Below, piece by piece: positions 24,401 through 39,400 of a stretch of DNA of 64,000 nucleotides. The stretch is from Uloborus plumipes (Eukaryota > Arthropoda > Arachnida > Araneae > Uloboridae). Position numbers and translations under genes: made by a program. The stretch's first letter is position 1. Each line of letters opens with the position of its first letter. The notes under the pieces were generated by a model. It was not told the origin of the DNA. It made no database searches and was given only the letters and a program-made list of their open reading frames with translations. The stretch spans positions 46,353-110,352 of the forward strand of contig JAXGGA010003014.1 in the NCBI GenBank assembly GCA_038373865.1, written 5' to 3'.

Positions 24401-27400
24401 TCCCTAAACTCTGAAACCTTGTGGAACTATTGAACGAATTAAATTAAAATATTTAAAAAAAAACTACACCATTATTTTATATTTTGAAATTAATTTTTGT
24501 ACTTTACACACTAAGACAAGTGTTTACTATTTTTGCTAAAATATTTTAATTTAAAATCCATTAAAATTTAAACTTTATTTTGTCAAAAGTTTTTTCTACA
24601 ATATGGATTTTATGCTTCTAACGCCTCAAACACCAATGGGCTTAAAAAACAACCTTAAAGTGCTTTTAGTTATTGAGATTTTAGTTTTCTATCTGTAATT
24701 TAGTGGTTGTCTCTATTTTTGTTTTCTTTTGTGTTTTATTTTATATTTGTTCTGGATTTTCAACACTTCAATTTAGTACATTTTCAGCTAGTTATTTTAA
24801 ATTTAAAAATTTGCATGTGATTATTTAGGCAAAAGTTTTATGATCTCTTTTCTCTTCTATACTTCAAGCTATTTTACAGTTTTCATACTTTTTTTATTCT
24901 CACTGAACCCTAACAATTTTATTTGGTGCAATATACCTTCTTAAGGCTCTTGCACCACAAAATCCAATAAAACCAACTCAACCAACCAACTGTGAAAACA
25001 AATAAAAATTTATTAAATCCAATTGTTAATTGGAATTTGTTATACAAAAGATTAGTGAGATCCTGAGGAATAACGCTTTTATACTGATGTCCTGTCAAGA
25101 AAGCATAGGCAATTAAAGACTCATATTGTACTAGGAACATTACAAAGAAATTCAACAGACTTGTATTAATCTATAATACTGATAGCAAATAGGTTTATTT
25201 AAGAAAATATTTAACGTTTTCTAAAGCATCAAAATAGCGTATATGTCTGAAATTTGTATTAAAAATATATGTACTGAGCAACAAAACAATTATTCTAATC
25301 TACTAGAATAAAAAAATATTTGTTTTACACACCAATATGTCGCACACAAGTTTAAACTAAAAAAGTTTCTGATAGATTTTTCGCACATGAAATGAACACA
25401 ATGAACATCCAGACAAACAATTTAGAAAAAATTTGAAACAACAAATTTTAAAAAGCTTTTTTTTTTTTGTTTTTAATTTAGGTTCTAGAAACAGAATTTT
25501 ATGAAATGAAGGCACAAAATCTTTTGTTAGAAAAACTGAATTTAAGAAATGTTTAGCTTGTTACCTCACAGATAGTAGACTTTCCTCACAGCAAAGCTTA
25601 TGTCTAATATACACCCAATGCACAGTCTTAGTTTTTTTTTACTTTGCCTTCAATTTTACAGAAATAATGGACAAGCACAAATCGAACCATTTCAAATTTT
25701 TTTGAAAACATCCAAAACTCAAGTTACTTGGAAAATAAGTTAATAACAAAAATTGAAAAGACAACTGCTTTTGCTGATATTTCAAAAGGAAAACTCCTTA
25801 AAATTATTCAACAGTTGATTTTCAAGACACTCGCAAAGTTTATTAATAACCGTAAGAACACTTTTGACATAAAACTGATAAGAGATTATTCAGACAAAAG
25901 CACCAATGATGACTGACCTAAACTACAATTAGTTTTGACAGACAACTATAATATGAAAATGCAATAGAAATATCATAAAAATAGCTTATAAAGTAATAGC
26001 TTGAAAAAGATAAATCCTTTAAAAAATAGCTATTTCAGATTCAAACTTTAAAAAAAATATATTTTGATACTTTTCGCAAAAAGTTTTTTTCACTATGTAA
26101 TTAGACTTCTATGTTGTTCGGAGCTCTGGGGAAAATTAGACTATTTCGAAATCTGCACTATGCACTAGCGCAGCCAGAATTTACTGCCTGGGGAGCAAAC
26201 ATTTAATCACAATCGTCCTTTTTGATTATAAACTGTCATGTTAAGATTGGAAATAAGTGTTGAAAGTTAGGGTTGGGGGGGGGGGGTGGTAACCATCAAA
26301 ACCCCTCACAGGTACCAAGTGTTAACATATTTGATATAGTCCATGATATTGCATTATTATTCTTTTTAATGCATTAATATTAGAGACCAGTGTGCAAACA
26401 CTTAGTCACTAACAAACCCAACATGTAAAGCAATGCGCATAGTTTTTCCTATAACTCACAACACCATTTTCATTGTTGGAGGGCTACTAACATCGCTTTA
26501 ACTACTATTTCACTTACAAGAAGGAAAAAAAAGGAATTAAGCACAAAGCTTATATAGTCCTTCAGATAAATTTTCTCTATCAACTTAGTAAACACCCTGT
26601 ATAATAGCAAGGTAATACTCACTTTGGTTGTGAACTGCTTTCTTCGTTAAGACATAACTCAATAAGATCAATGAACTTCTGAGGAAATGAAGAAAAATCA
26701 ACTAACAAACCTTGGCTAGTTTTGAGGCTAAAATATGTTAATGTTTAAATAAAATCAGTATGCTCAATAAATATGTATTCTTATTTTAAAATAAGAATCT
26801 AAAATAACACTAAACTAATAATTTAAAAATATTAGAACACAAATGTAATGAAAAGAATAGATTTGAAAAGCAAATAAAAAGTTGAGAAGTTCATTCCATA
26901 TTTTTGAAGTACTGAATGGTTTTAAATCAACAGCATAATAATTATAATTAATGCTAATTATCACTTAAAATAAGTTATTTCAACGTTAATTTACTGTTTC
27001 TAAAATGCAAATAAAATTAATTTAAAATCAAAGTGACTCTAGGATAGTTAGACAATTCATTACGTCTAATGAAAATATACACAAAAAATAAAATACAAAC
27101 TTTTGAAAATCTTCCTCAGACAAATGTAAATTGTAGAGGAAAAAAGGGTCATTATTATCTGTTAATGAAACCACTAGTTCCTGCAAAAGATAAAATAACA
27201 GAGAACATTAAAAACTAATTAACAAATTAAATATTTATTTGTTTCGAGTTAATCAAGGACAAACAGCAGAAAAATATGTGTCAATATCTCTACTAATAAT
27301 AAAGCTGAAGGTGGTTCTGTCTGTCCTTCTTTCTTTCTGTCTGTCTGCCTGTTACGCTTGTAGCGCCAAAACCGTTCGGTCGATTTTCATGCCACTTGGC

Positions 27401-30400
27401 ACAAAATTAGTTTGTAGCATGTAGTTTTGCACCTCGAAGCGATTTTTCGAACATTCCATTTCGTTCTTTTTCTATTCAAATTTTCAGAGGAAATTCGATA
27501 AAATAGGGAAGAAATATTCCATACACATTTTCAAGTCTTATGTCATTCGAAAGCTTGAAATTTTCTGCACAAAATGACGTTTTTTCGAAGTTTCTACGAT
27601 CATCAGGAGAGCTGTAACAATTGTTTTTAGAATCCCGAAATTCAAGGCTTACCTTCAGTAAAGCAAGCCAAACGATTCTAAAATGGCTTTGCTCGCGAAT
27701 AAAATTTGTTTGAAAATAGAGATGAAATGAATTATTTTATCAACGGAAATCAACTTTTCATGTTGTTACCATGGTTACGTTTTTATTTCGTTCTTTTTCC
27801 CTTAATAATTTTAAAAATGTATTTGTTTTTGTAACAATCCAAACTCCAAGCCTTATTAAAATTAGTCAAATGAAATATTAAAAACCGTGATAAGATGGCA
27901 CCTGTCAATCAAATGAGAAATCGAGTCCTTTCCTTAAAATACAGGATACCATTCTAAATTTATCATCTGCAAAACATATTTTACTTCATTATTAATTTAT
28001 TTCAATATAAATTGCAGCAAATGGCTTGAGTGAACGAATTTAGCTTTTAATTTATCGTTTGCTGGTTGATCTTTGTCGATGTTTATTGTTTTTATTATCA
28101 TTGTGAAGAATAATGCACGAAATTTCTATGACTAATACTTAAAATTTTTAGGATCAGTTGAGTTTAAAAGAAAAAAATTGCTCCAAATATACTTTTGCAA
28201 TGTGATTATTTATTGTTGGACTGTAATTTGCAGCAATAATTGCATTTAATAAATAATGAAAGACAATATTAAAAATTATTTTTTTGGCGACTTTTTTACA
28301 ATTTGGCATTTAATTCTATTTCAGTATATTTACTTCTATCTTATTGCGATATTGAAAACGTTCTTTCTAAAGTATGTCATTTCGGAAAATGTATTATTTT
28401 GTTTTTGAAGTTAGGAAAGAAAACTTTCTTCTTCTTTTAAACTTTGGTAAGATTTCTGTTGGTTTCTGTGAGCAACAAAATTTTTCTTATTTTTTCTTTT
28501 GGCTTATTTTTGTGCACCTATCTTTGGGGTTGCATTCGAATGTCCCCAAGGGGGTGATTTACCCCTTTTATGGGGTAATCAGGGCTTTCAATGCAGACCA
28601 AAGTGATATGAATTGGCGCGACCACTTGGCGATATCTCGCCAAGATTTTGGTCACCAAGTGTTTGACGCCAATTTGGCAACATATCGCCAAGTTGGCAAT
28701 AAATTTAGCGAAAAAAAATTTTTTTTGGGTTCAATTTGGCGCTATTGGCGATATTTTGCGAAAAATCTACTGAATGATGTTAAAATCGGCGATATTTAGG
28801 AGATTAATCATTGTAAAACATTTTTTTGCATTGTTTCGTGGCAAACTAGGGATGCAAATGTTTGAATTGTTATCTTACTCACTTCAAGCACTATTTTAGC
28901 ATTTAAGGCATCTACTAAGAAATTTACACGTAAAAGGAAGTAGTGTAGGGTCCATACCAGATTTTTATATCATACTTTGAAGGAATTATAGTTAAATTAT
29001 AACTAAAATAGAGTATTTTTTTCTGCTATATCATTTTTTTACAAATGAACTTTTAATTTTATACCACGGGCAAAGCCGTGCGGGTACCGCTAGTTATACA
29101 TAAAACTTGTAACACAACTTGCTATTATTGTAATGTCTTCAAAAATACAATTTTTCTAAGTGACAATATATTTTCTACAGTTTTCTACTCTTCCGAAATT
29201 TATTTTATAGGGTAAATCCCATTTATTTATTTTTTATTCTTTTAAGTTCTAGAGATTTATATTTCCTGGAGTTAAACATACACAAGAAGGAAGGGAATGC
29301 GACACTGAATTTATTGACATCCAGTACTCTTGGAAGTAGAGCTGCTTTTAGTTTTCCCTCTTATTACAATTTTTCCCACATAAATTTTTCTTCTTCTTGC
29401 TTTTCTTTTTAAAAATGTTTTATATTTCCATTTTTAATTCTTACATTCTCTTTGCTGACATAATTTATTCATAAATGTTTATAGGAATATTTCTAATAAA
29501 GTATTATTAATTGCAATGAACAGCAAATTAAAAATAATTTTCATGCTTGAAAAAAAGGTTCAAATCATGTTTACTTTTATTTAATTTTGATTCTTGTATA
29601 CAACTTAAGAATTAAACAACAAAATAGCAAATACTTGCTTTTCTATAAATACCAGATGAAGTTTCCTGCCAATCAATATTCAATAACAATCTGCTATACC
29701 TGCAAGAAGACAGTTTCAGTAAAAAAAATAGTAAATTCTTGAGTGATACAAATCATGTTATTTTCCCAGTGAATATGGGTGAAATATTAATTTACAAAAA
29801 AATAAAATTATCACTTCAGATTGGGGTATTTTAGAATTTTTAAAATTTCTCTAAAATCTGACATTTATACATTTGTTCCTAATCTCTGATGAGATGAAAA
29901 GATGTATCATTATGTGTTTGTATGAAGGGAGTAGTGTAAGAAATAAGTGGTTTCCAGTTGCATTTTGCGACCAGACATTTCAATTTAAATCCCTGAATTC
30001 CAACACTAGGCACCAAATTTGAAACCTAATGTTTTGGTCCACATTTACGCCTTTTTTGTCTTGTTTCATTGTGACTAGGACTTGAAAGATAAATTTGTTG
30101 AAGTAATTTAAAATTGCAAACAATTTTGTCCTTATAAAATCATTTTCTTTTGTGTATTTTAGGTATTTTTTAAATATGTACTGGCACCATGCAGCATTTC
30201 TATTTATTAAACTTTTTTTGGGTTTGGATTCATATTGTATATTAGATTCCTTAAAAATAGCACCTCGGTGTCTATTGTGACACCAAGAAACTTATACTTG
30301 GTGCTATATCATCCAACACTGTAATTGAAAATACAAGACAAAGAGTTTTACATGATTGCAATTTAACAGGAATTAATGACAAATTCAGCCATCTTTGTCA

Positions 30401-33400
30401 ATAAAGCTGCGTAACAAATTTATTATTTTTGCAACATTATGAGCATCAATTAATAATTACATCATTACGTCAAATAGGGAAAATCAAACATGGTTGTAAC
30501 CTATGAAACCATTCAACCACTTATAACAGACATAGGCGGACTTACGGGGGTGCCAGAGGGTGCGCCGCACTCCCAACATTTTGGCCAGACTTTACGAAAA
30601 AAATTAAATTAAAAATTTTTCATCAAACAGCTAGTTTGAAATTTTTTTCCCTTACTGAAATAAATAAATAAAAATGCGTAACTGGATAGAAAATTCTTGC
30701 TGAACGATTATTTCAAAAATTAATACAGTATACTCTCGATTATCCGAGGGGTTCTAGGGGAAAAAACCTCAGTTAACTTGATTATTGTAGAACAAAAAAT
30801 TTTATTTAAAAACACGTTTCTGAGGTCTATTTTTCCCTGAATTCTTTACTCTTTCCCACAACAAGTGTTCCTCGAGAAAGCCGTTAAGCTCTAACCAACT
30901 CCTCTTTAGCATGCGCCTCGAGGGAAACAGCCGAAAGCATTCAACTGACATCGTTAAACACGTGCTAGTACTTTTCTGAGGACCCCTAGTTTATTCCCAC
31001 AGCTCTAACCAAGGGCGTATTTAAGGGGGGGGCGAGGGCCCCCCCCCCCCGAAATCGAGAAAGATTTTTTCAAAAGTAGGTGTTCGGTTCGTGTTTGCTC
31101 AAAAAAAAAAAAAAAATCCTTAAGAAAAAAAGCTTACTCTCTATTAACATTGTTTTCAAATGTGTATGTAAGGGAAGGCCCCAGAGGGTCTTTCCCACCT
31201 ATGCGCCTCCCCCCCCCGAAAAAAAATTCGATTTTTTTTTTAAAATAAAGGTAGTTATTATTATTCGGTTTAAGTTTACTCTTAAATTTTTTTGCATACT
31301 TTTAGCTTGAAATACATAAATAAATAATTATTGCTAATAATAATTCGTTAGATGGCACCAGGCAGTGGTGCAACCCAAGAGGGTCAGGGAGCCCTTGCGC
31401 TTTACTCAAGAGAAAAAAGAACGTGTCTTGGGAAAATGAAGATATTTCAATTAGAAAACGCATAGAAAAAATCCTAATCATTTTGAATAGAAATCTTTAA
31501 ATGAAAAATATTCAACACATGTAGATTATTAGTCAGCAAATTACGTTTCTCTCTTTCTTCTCATTCCCCCTTTTTTTCTAGTCAGTCAGGAAATAAGAGT
31601 CTTTAAAATAATGCTACACTCAATAAATTTAAAATAAAGTGTAATCATTCCTCCCCGGCAAGAAATTTAAAATAAAGTGTAAGTATTCCTCCCAGCAAGA
31701 AATTTAAAATAAAGTGCAATCATTTTCGGTTTTAGTTTTTTCACAAATAATTTCCAAGCTTTCAGCTGAACAAAAGAAAAAAAAATCGAAAAGAGGTAGA
31801 AGTCCAAGCCGGCCGAGCTAGAAGGGGCACGTAATTTTCAATCTCTTTACCAGGGGTGAAATTAAAGAATAGAGTGCCTCTCAGTGGCGGGTTTAGGGTA
31901 GGAAGTCGAGGCCCGTGTATCCGCCAAGCACGAATTCAAAGAAGGCTCATGACCCCCCTTAAAGAGTCCAAAGAGATCTTAAAATTTCGCTTTTACAACG
32001 TGTAATTTAATTGCAGTTTCAAGACTTCAATATCCAAAAATTTTCGGAAGAGAGTTCTTTTCCCGCTTCTTCTTCAATACCTTGGTCAAACATTGCCTCA
32101 AATGGCATTTTAGAGATTTAAAATTCAAACAGTTAACGGTAGTTGATATCCCCCTTACTTTTCTATAGTCTTTAGCTCTAAAATGTGTTTTTAGAAAAGA
32201 GAGAGCTTCCGAATTACAGTCTCTATGCCCAAAAATTTCCGGAAGAGTCCCTAAATCCTTTTATTATCCTAAATGTTGTCAGACAAAGCCTAAAAGCAGT
32301 TGTTCCTATCAAGAATCATGGCGTAAGCGGCGCTATTGAATTATTTTTAAGGGGCGTTTTTAAAAGTTTTTGTTTTCTTCTTCTTTCACGTGTGGCTCTC
32401 GTTTTTAGAGGGATCTTCGTGGAATTCTTGGATGATAAGTTTTTGCTCTTGGGGGTAATGGGCACCTCTGCTAAAAGTAAAATTTTGAACCTTCAGTTTC
32501 AAAAAATAGAGCTTAAAATTGCATTCTTGAAGCTTCAATGCCGCAAAATTTCGGGGCACAGCGCCCGAATCCTGCCTCTTCTCTTGACGGTATTAAAGAT
32601 AACCTAAATAAAAATGTTTTTAAAACATTAATTTCGAAACATTTCGGGAGAGAGTCCTTGCTAACGTTACTACCAAAGATGGTCTAAAGTAAAGATGGCT
32701 TAAGGTTTCAATTTCGAAAATTTTCGGAGGGAGATCCCTAACCACTTTTTGTGTCTTAACGTCTCCAAAGAGAACGCGAAATTGCGCATCTATATATCGA
32801 AAATCTTTCAGGGGAGGGTCTTTGAACTTTTGCTTCCCAAAGATAACTTAAATGAGACTTCAGTTTAAAAAAAAAAAAAAACTCATCTTCTTTTCTTTTA
32901 CTTTATCATGAAGAAATATATCCTGAGTTGTGCTTCAGTGTCAAAATATTTCAGGAGAGATGCGCCGAGTTTTCTCAATTCCTTTAACGTCACTAAAGAT
33001 AGCCTGAAATTGCGTGTTTAGAATTTAAGTTTCAGTAAGTTTCTCAGAGGAGTCGTGATCCTCCAACGTCATCAAAGGTAGCATATATAATTTCAATTTT
33101 GAAAAAAGTTTTGGAGGGAAGTATTATGAAAAAATTTCCAGCTTTCCACCAATTACTTCCGAATTCAATTAGAGTGAGTCTCAGCTTGTTACTATCACTA
33201 TTGAACTACTTTTGAAGTTCTTTAAAGTTATTTTTGATGTATTTATTTTTATTGCAAAAACTTCACTCTATTATTCTACTAGTATTGGATTGCTTAAAGA
33301 ATTCTTTTTGTATTTTGAGCTTTGTAATAGTTTATGTTGCTTAAATTCATTTTAGACAAGAGTCATGTTAATAAATTCCTATTTTCGTACCTTTTTTCGA

Positions 33401-36400
33401 GCAAATGTTGCTACAATAATATCAACATCATATTAAAAATAACAGTATTTTTATCCATTTTAAAAAAATGAAATAATAATAGCAAATAAATCATTACATA
33501 AATCAAATAATTATATATTGTTCAGTGGCCGTATTATAGAAAAATCGTATTCACTGCAGTTGGGTATTCATTGGTACATTGTTAGTCTTTTACTTCGGAA
33601 CAACCATAATGATGATAAAACTTTTTAAAAAAAAGAATATTTTCTGAAAGAATGCCCCGGAGCCTTGTTTGACTTGTGGAATACCTCCCCCCCCCCCCCG
33701 CAGATCAAACCCCCAGGCCCTGGTATTCTGCACCCCCAGACAGGGCCGCGCCAAGCCTGATCGGCGCCCTCGTGCAAATGTCTTCTGAGTGCATTTGCAG
33801 TAACATCCGATAGTTAACACTAGCAGTGATTATTTTTTTAAACAAATATAATTTAGTAAAAATAAGTTTCGCATATAATGTCCTCCCCTCCCCTATAAAG
33901 TACTTCCAAATGTCAAAAAAATCCTTCACACATAACATTATATTTTCATTCTTTTCAAAATAATTATTCCCGATTTTTGTTCTATTTTTTAAGCAGTAGG
34001 TTTTTTTAAATATCCCGAAACAATTATTTCGTTTTAAGAGTTAGAATATAAAGAATATTAAATTTTAGAAGCTCAAACTAAAATAGTAGGTTTTTCAATA
34101 GTTGAATTAAAAAAAAATACAAGACTAAGATTTCCTTATTGTCAAATTCAAATCGTTCATGTAACGCAATCAACGAGTAAATGGTCCAACAAACAGTTTT
34201 ACCTATACCGTAATCTCCAAGATCGCTTTACCTGATGATCTTTTGCTTAGAGTCTTATTTCGACGGGTATTTGTTAATTAATTTTTTTAATGAGAAAAAC
34301 ATGCAATGGGTGTGTGAAACTAGATCTGTGTATTCTTTTAGTATAGAAAAAGTTCCAAATTAAAAAATATATATGAGGGATTCTCTGTAAACTCGTCATT
34401 TTTCACACGAAATCTGTCCGGGCACGGTTTTTTGAAATGTTCGCATAATTATAATACTATTGCTCAGAAAATGAATCTATTACTTTGGTTTGAAAGAGGG
34501 CCAATTGAAGTTTTTGTTTTTCTGATAAATCATGATAGGGGGTAAGTGCCCCGCCTAGTACAACTAGGCAGGGGACTGTGCCCAGGTGACTCTGTTTTTG
34601 CTCTTTGTTGCGTACAGGGTATCTGCTCAACCTGGACTTTTCAATTCCATGACTTTCCCTGACTTTCCATGACTTTTGCAAACTATTTTCCATGACTTAA
34701 AAAAAAAAAAAACGAATTCTGCTTTGTTTTTGGAAAATTATGCACTTAATATTCTATCTTGCAAAGCAAATGACCAAACATGGCGACTGCGTTTCACAGC
34801 AACAGAAGTCCGTTCGCTTTTGAGGTCAAAAAACGATCTTTTCCTACCGACACCCTCCTCCCCACCGTGCTTGTCGTCAAATGTACTTTCATGTAGCAAT
34901 GAATTGTCTGTCCATAAATTTTACTGTAAGTTTAGATCCTGATATGAGTGAGGCGAAATCTGACTTCAAAACGGAACTCGTTGAGTTCCTGCCCCTCCCC
35001 CTACCTACACGATTCTTTAAAATTCAACATTGTTTTTTAATTTGTTTTTCTTTTGCATAAAACTCCTCGAAAGAAAAAGATTCAAACAAGTTTTAAAAGA
35101 AAAAGGAATCAAATGAAGCGGGTAGGGGGGGGGAGGAGACCAAATGTAAAAGGCAAATCTGCCTATGCTGGGGAAAAAACCATAAAAAAACCATCGAGTC
35201 TATCTCTTTGTTGTTCAAGGTCATATTTTATCAGATGACGGAGTCCGCGCACATGCGCAGTTACACAAAATTCGCCGCTCACGGTTTTAACGTTGAGAAT
35301 TCATCTGATTGGTCAACACAATGCAACTTGTTGGAAATTGTAATTGACAATCAGATTGCACCCAATAACGAAGTAGAATGACGGCGGAAGTGTTTTCGTT
35401 CTTCCGAGATCGCGGGAAAAATTTCAATCGGTCCGGAGCGCTAAAATCCATGATAAACAGTCAGTTTCCATGACTTTTGGACATTTTTCGCTGAAATCCA
35501 TGACTTTCCATGACCAATTTCGATCATATTTGAAATCCATGACTTTCCCTGACTTTCCATATGCGCGGACACCCTGTGCGTAATATCTGCAAAACTAATG
35601 GAACATAATTAATTACGAGACTACCTATAAATTGAGGCACAAATAGTGGACATAATAACTAATATGTTTTATAATTAAACTAGCAGTACCCGCACGGCGA
35701 TGCCCGTGCATTTAAATGGGAAGGAAGTCCACTGAATAAATTTAAATTCACTCCAACCCTCTGAAGAAAAATTATTATAGTTGAAGCGGTATAGTAATTT
35801 GCCACTTTAGCGACATCGTATTTGTATGCTTGAATAAAAAATAAATGAAATATTTCTGCATAAATAAAAAATACTTCATACGATACTACATTAATGTATT
35901 TTACTACTCATATTGTCTGAAAACACTTTTTCAAATATATTATTAGAAAAAAATCAACGCAAAAACAAAAATGTCAAATTGATAGTAATTGGCCACCTTA
36001 GCATAGTTATTGGCTATGAAACCATACAGTTATTGGCCATGTAAACATTCAATGTTATACTGGATTATTCATATATATAGGAAAATATTATACCTTTACA
36101 TGAATATAGTAAAGCATTATATGAAGATATTATACGATTAACTGAATATATTTTCCATTCATTAAATATATTATAACACTATAGCATTCAATATCTTTCT
36201 CCATCTTTCCCTTTTCTATTTTTTGACTTCTCTTTATTTGTTCTAGTCTTCTTTAAAGCATTTTCTTTCTGTACGGCTGCTTGTCCATTCCGTTTTCTTT
36301 TCTTATCTTTATTTTTAACTCTTTTTGCTGCTTTTCTTGTTCATTGTTTTTAATAGTTGTGCTATAACTCTCAGAAACTAAAATGGATGCTTTTTTTGTC

Positions 36401-39400
36401 TATCCTATTAAGAAATTTTCTCCCACTTTTTGGCGCATTTTGTTGGTAATCATCGATAAATTTGCTACAATGAGTTGTTTTGTTTGAAGTAGATGACGTA
36501 TACCAATTTATAGGAGTTTTCAGAGGAGTTATCACAATTGTTGCTGCTGTCACATTATCTTCATTAGTCAGATTTGCATTTGTTCTTATAATTGCAGTCA
36601 GTATTTCAGTATTGGTAGAGTTTTTAGAAAAATCATTCTGGAAAAAAAAGCGCCAAATTTTGTATAACGGTCATGTATTATTTAAAACTCCCTCCTGATA
36701 TTTCGGTGCTTTTATCTTGTCCATTTCGCCTCCAAAAATATTTTGGAAGTCTTTTAGAGACATGAGTTTATTTAATACATTAAACTCTTCATTTGATTTT
36801 TCTGTTGCTAAACATTTAGAGCTATCAGTAGCGTTCTCATCATAGGGGGCTAATTACTATAATTTTCTGAAAATATTGTGAGCGTTATTGGCCACAACAA
36901 AACTTTAATTTTTAAGAATATATTCTTATATTACACCTCAAATTCACTTATTAGGCATCACAGCTATACATCTCACAGTATTTTAAAAGCTGTAAATGCA
37001 TTGAGTTCTTTTAAAATGTCGCATAAAAAATTCTAGTCTTACCCTTTTCTCCACAACCATTTAAACTACACTAAAAGTCCTTTTAAAGTTCAAAACAATT
37101 CGCCAAATAAATGAAAAAGACAGGAGATATACTCAAATTTAGTAAATTTTCAAGGCTTAACTCTATACGTAAATTTAAACCACTTAAGAAAGAGCAGCTT
37201 GTATGGAAAATGGATCTAGTGTTTCAGTCTTGCGTACGGGTGAATATCAGGAAAAGTGCCAATTTGACCATGGAAATTTTCAATTTTTAAAGATACTCAG
37301 AAAATTAAATTAATTGGGTATTTCAAATACACATAAGTAACAATATTTTTTAAAAATTCGGGGCATGGTCAAAGTGAACATTTACCCCTCTTTTAGGGGG
37401 GGGGTGTCTTTGAGCGTTACCGACATGATGAGAATGCTACCGAACTGACAAATATTACAGATTTTACACTTAGTGCACAAAAGTAAACATTCACTCACTA
37501 CCTTTTATGTTTAAAAACAAAATAATTATTATTTAGAATATAATAATATTTTCAGAGCCTGAACGCTTTTTAGTTTTATAAATAAAATTAGACTAATTAA
37601 AAGTTAGTTAAAGTCTAAATAAGTGCGACTAAGTTTTTTTCAAACAGATAAATAGGTGAATTGTTAAAAATAAAAATAAAATGAAATTCTTAACGCAATC
37701 TTTAAAACGAAATTAGATCAAGACAGTCAGAGTTTGGCGGGGGAGGGATATTTTCACTAAACTGTTCTTAAGTTTTCCATTTTAAAACAAAATTATATTT
37801 TTGGGTGCAGTAGTTAGAAACGAAGGTCGGAATATTGATGTAAAAGAAAAGAGGGTGCGAAAAGGCAATAATTTTGTTTGAAAACTCCAATTTTGCGGAA
37901 AAATTAATGTTTTTGAAGCATTTAAAAAACAATGAATAAACTGCTAAAATGGGAAAATTTAGTAGGAAAATCGATGCACTTGAATCTACCTTTGTACTTA
38001 AAAACTCAACAAACTCATAACACGAAGAAAAAATTGCGAAAAAACATCGGTAACGCACGCATCAGTTTCGTAACAAATACCTTCTACTTCGGCGCTGCCG
38101 ACATGACCGCTGCCGACATGACAAATTTCCCGCAATATGATAGCTGAACATTCCTAATTGAAGATTCGAAAATAAAAACACTTTATTATGTCCATGAGAA
38201 TAGGCAGGGGCGGCTCCTCACTATGGGCCAGGTGGGCCGGGCCCACCCAGAAAAATTGGAAGAAAAAAAAATGCCGAATAAAACATAATCGTTTTGTATT
38301 TCAACCAACAAAAAAGAAAAAAACAAAACAAAACATAGGGCATAAAATATATTTTAAACCTTCATCTCCTCCCCCCCCCTCCACATTGCTAATACAGCAC
38401 AAAAAAGTTTTCAAACTCCATCAATTTTAGCGTTTCGCACCTAAGCGCTTCGCATTAGCACGGCTTTAAGAACGAATTCGTGGGCCAGATCAAAGCGGCC
38501 CTCGCCAAGCCCCCGATTTTAGCCAATCGCAATGGCCGAATTAAGAAGAGCAGAGAGAGATGACACCCCATTGTAACAATCGACAAGTGGGCATTTTTTA
38601 TCTGGCCCAAAATTTCCCTTTGTCCCTAACCAAAGCGGTGGAGAGGGAAGTGTCCCTCACTGGTTACAGAGGAGCAGGGAATGTCTGGCCCCTGTGTTAG
38701 TGTAGGGAGAAAACTTGCTTTTCATTCCGCTCTCTTCGTTTTTCTTTTATTGATTTTTATAACACGTCTTCTTTTTTTTTTAGTCTTTCTTTTTTAATTT
38801 TCAACACCTATTACTAACAGGCATAGAGATTGCCAGTTTCATTACCCCCCCCTCACCTATTTTTAATACAATGCATGCATATTTTATTTATTAATTTGCT
38901 TTTGAAATTCTTATTTTCAAAATTTTTGTATGAAGACTTTATTTTTGACTTGTAGTGCGTTTGCCATTTTCTTAGTATTAGTTTGAATTCAATCTCATTC
39001 GTCGCAGTGTTGTGTTAATATATTAAAAAATCTGTAAGTATTGTATGAACTCTAGGAATTTGTCATCCTGCCGGGTGTGACATTATAAATGCTTGTAGAA
39101 GTGATAAGTATTCTTAAGCTCCAAACGCTACATTTATTTAGCCGAATCATGACTGCATTTATATCCAGGACTAACGAGAGGCTAACCCCCGCCCCCTAAA
39201 ATATCAATGAAGTAGTCTACCCCCCCCTCCCCTTCGTTGATGGTCATCCCTACAACTAATATTATCACACTCAAAGGGATTTTAATGTCCGAAAAAGCAC
39301 TTAGATGTTGAATAAAAAGCTTGCTACTGCGCATTTTTTCTTATATCTTATGACACGTAACATTAACCTTCTACTACAAATACACTAAAGCAGTAACCAG

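Noticed and set aside
28374..28799. 141-codon plus-strand open frame inside a SAS-6 intron
   Set aside because: It lies wholly in the ACTAGC-type element and translates the repeated GGCGATAT/CGCCAA words. No domain pattern.
32185..32607. 140-codon open frame similar to the frame at 18-308
   Set aside because: Both lie in the degenerate 84-bp repeat element and are low-complexity. Similarity reflects DNA copying, not protein constraint.
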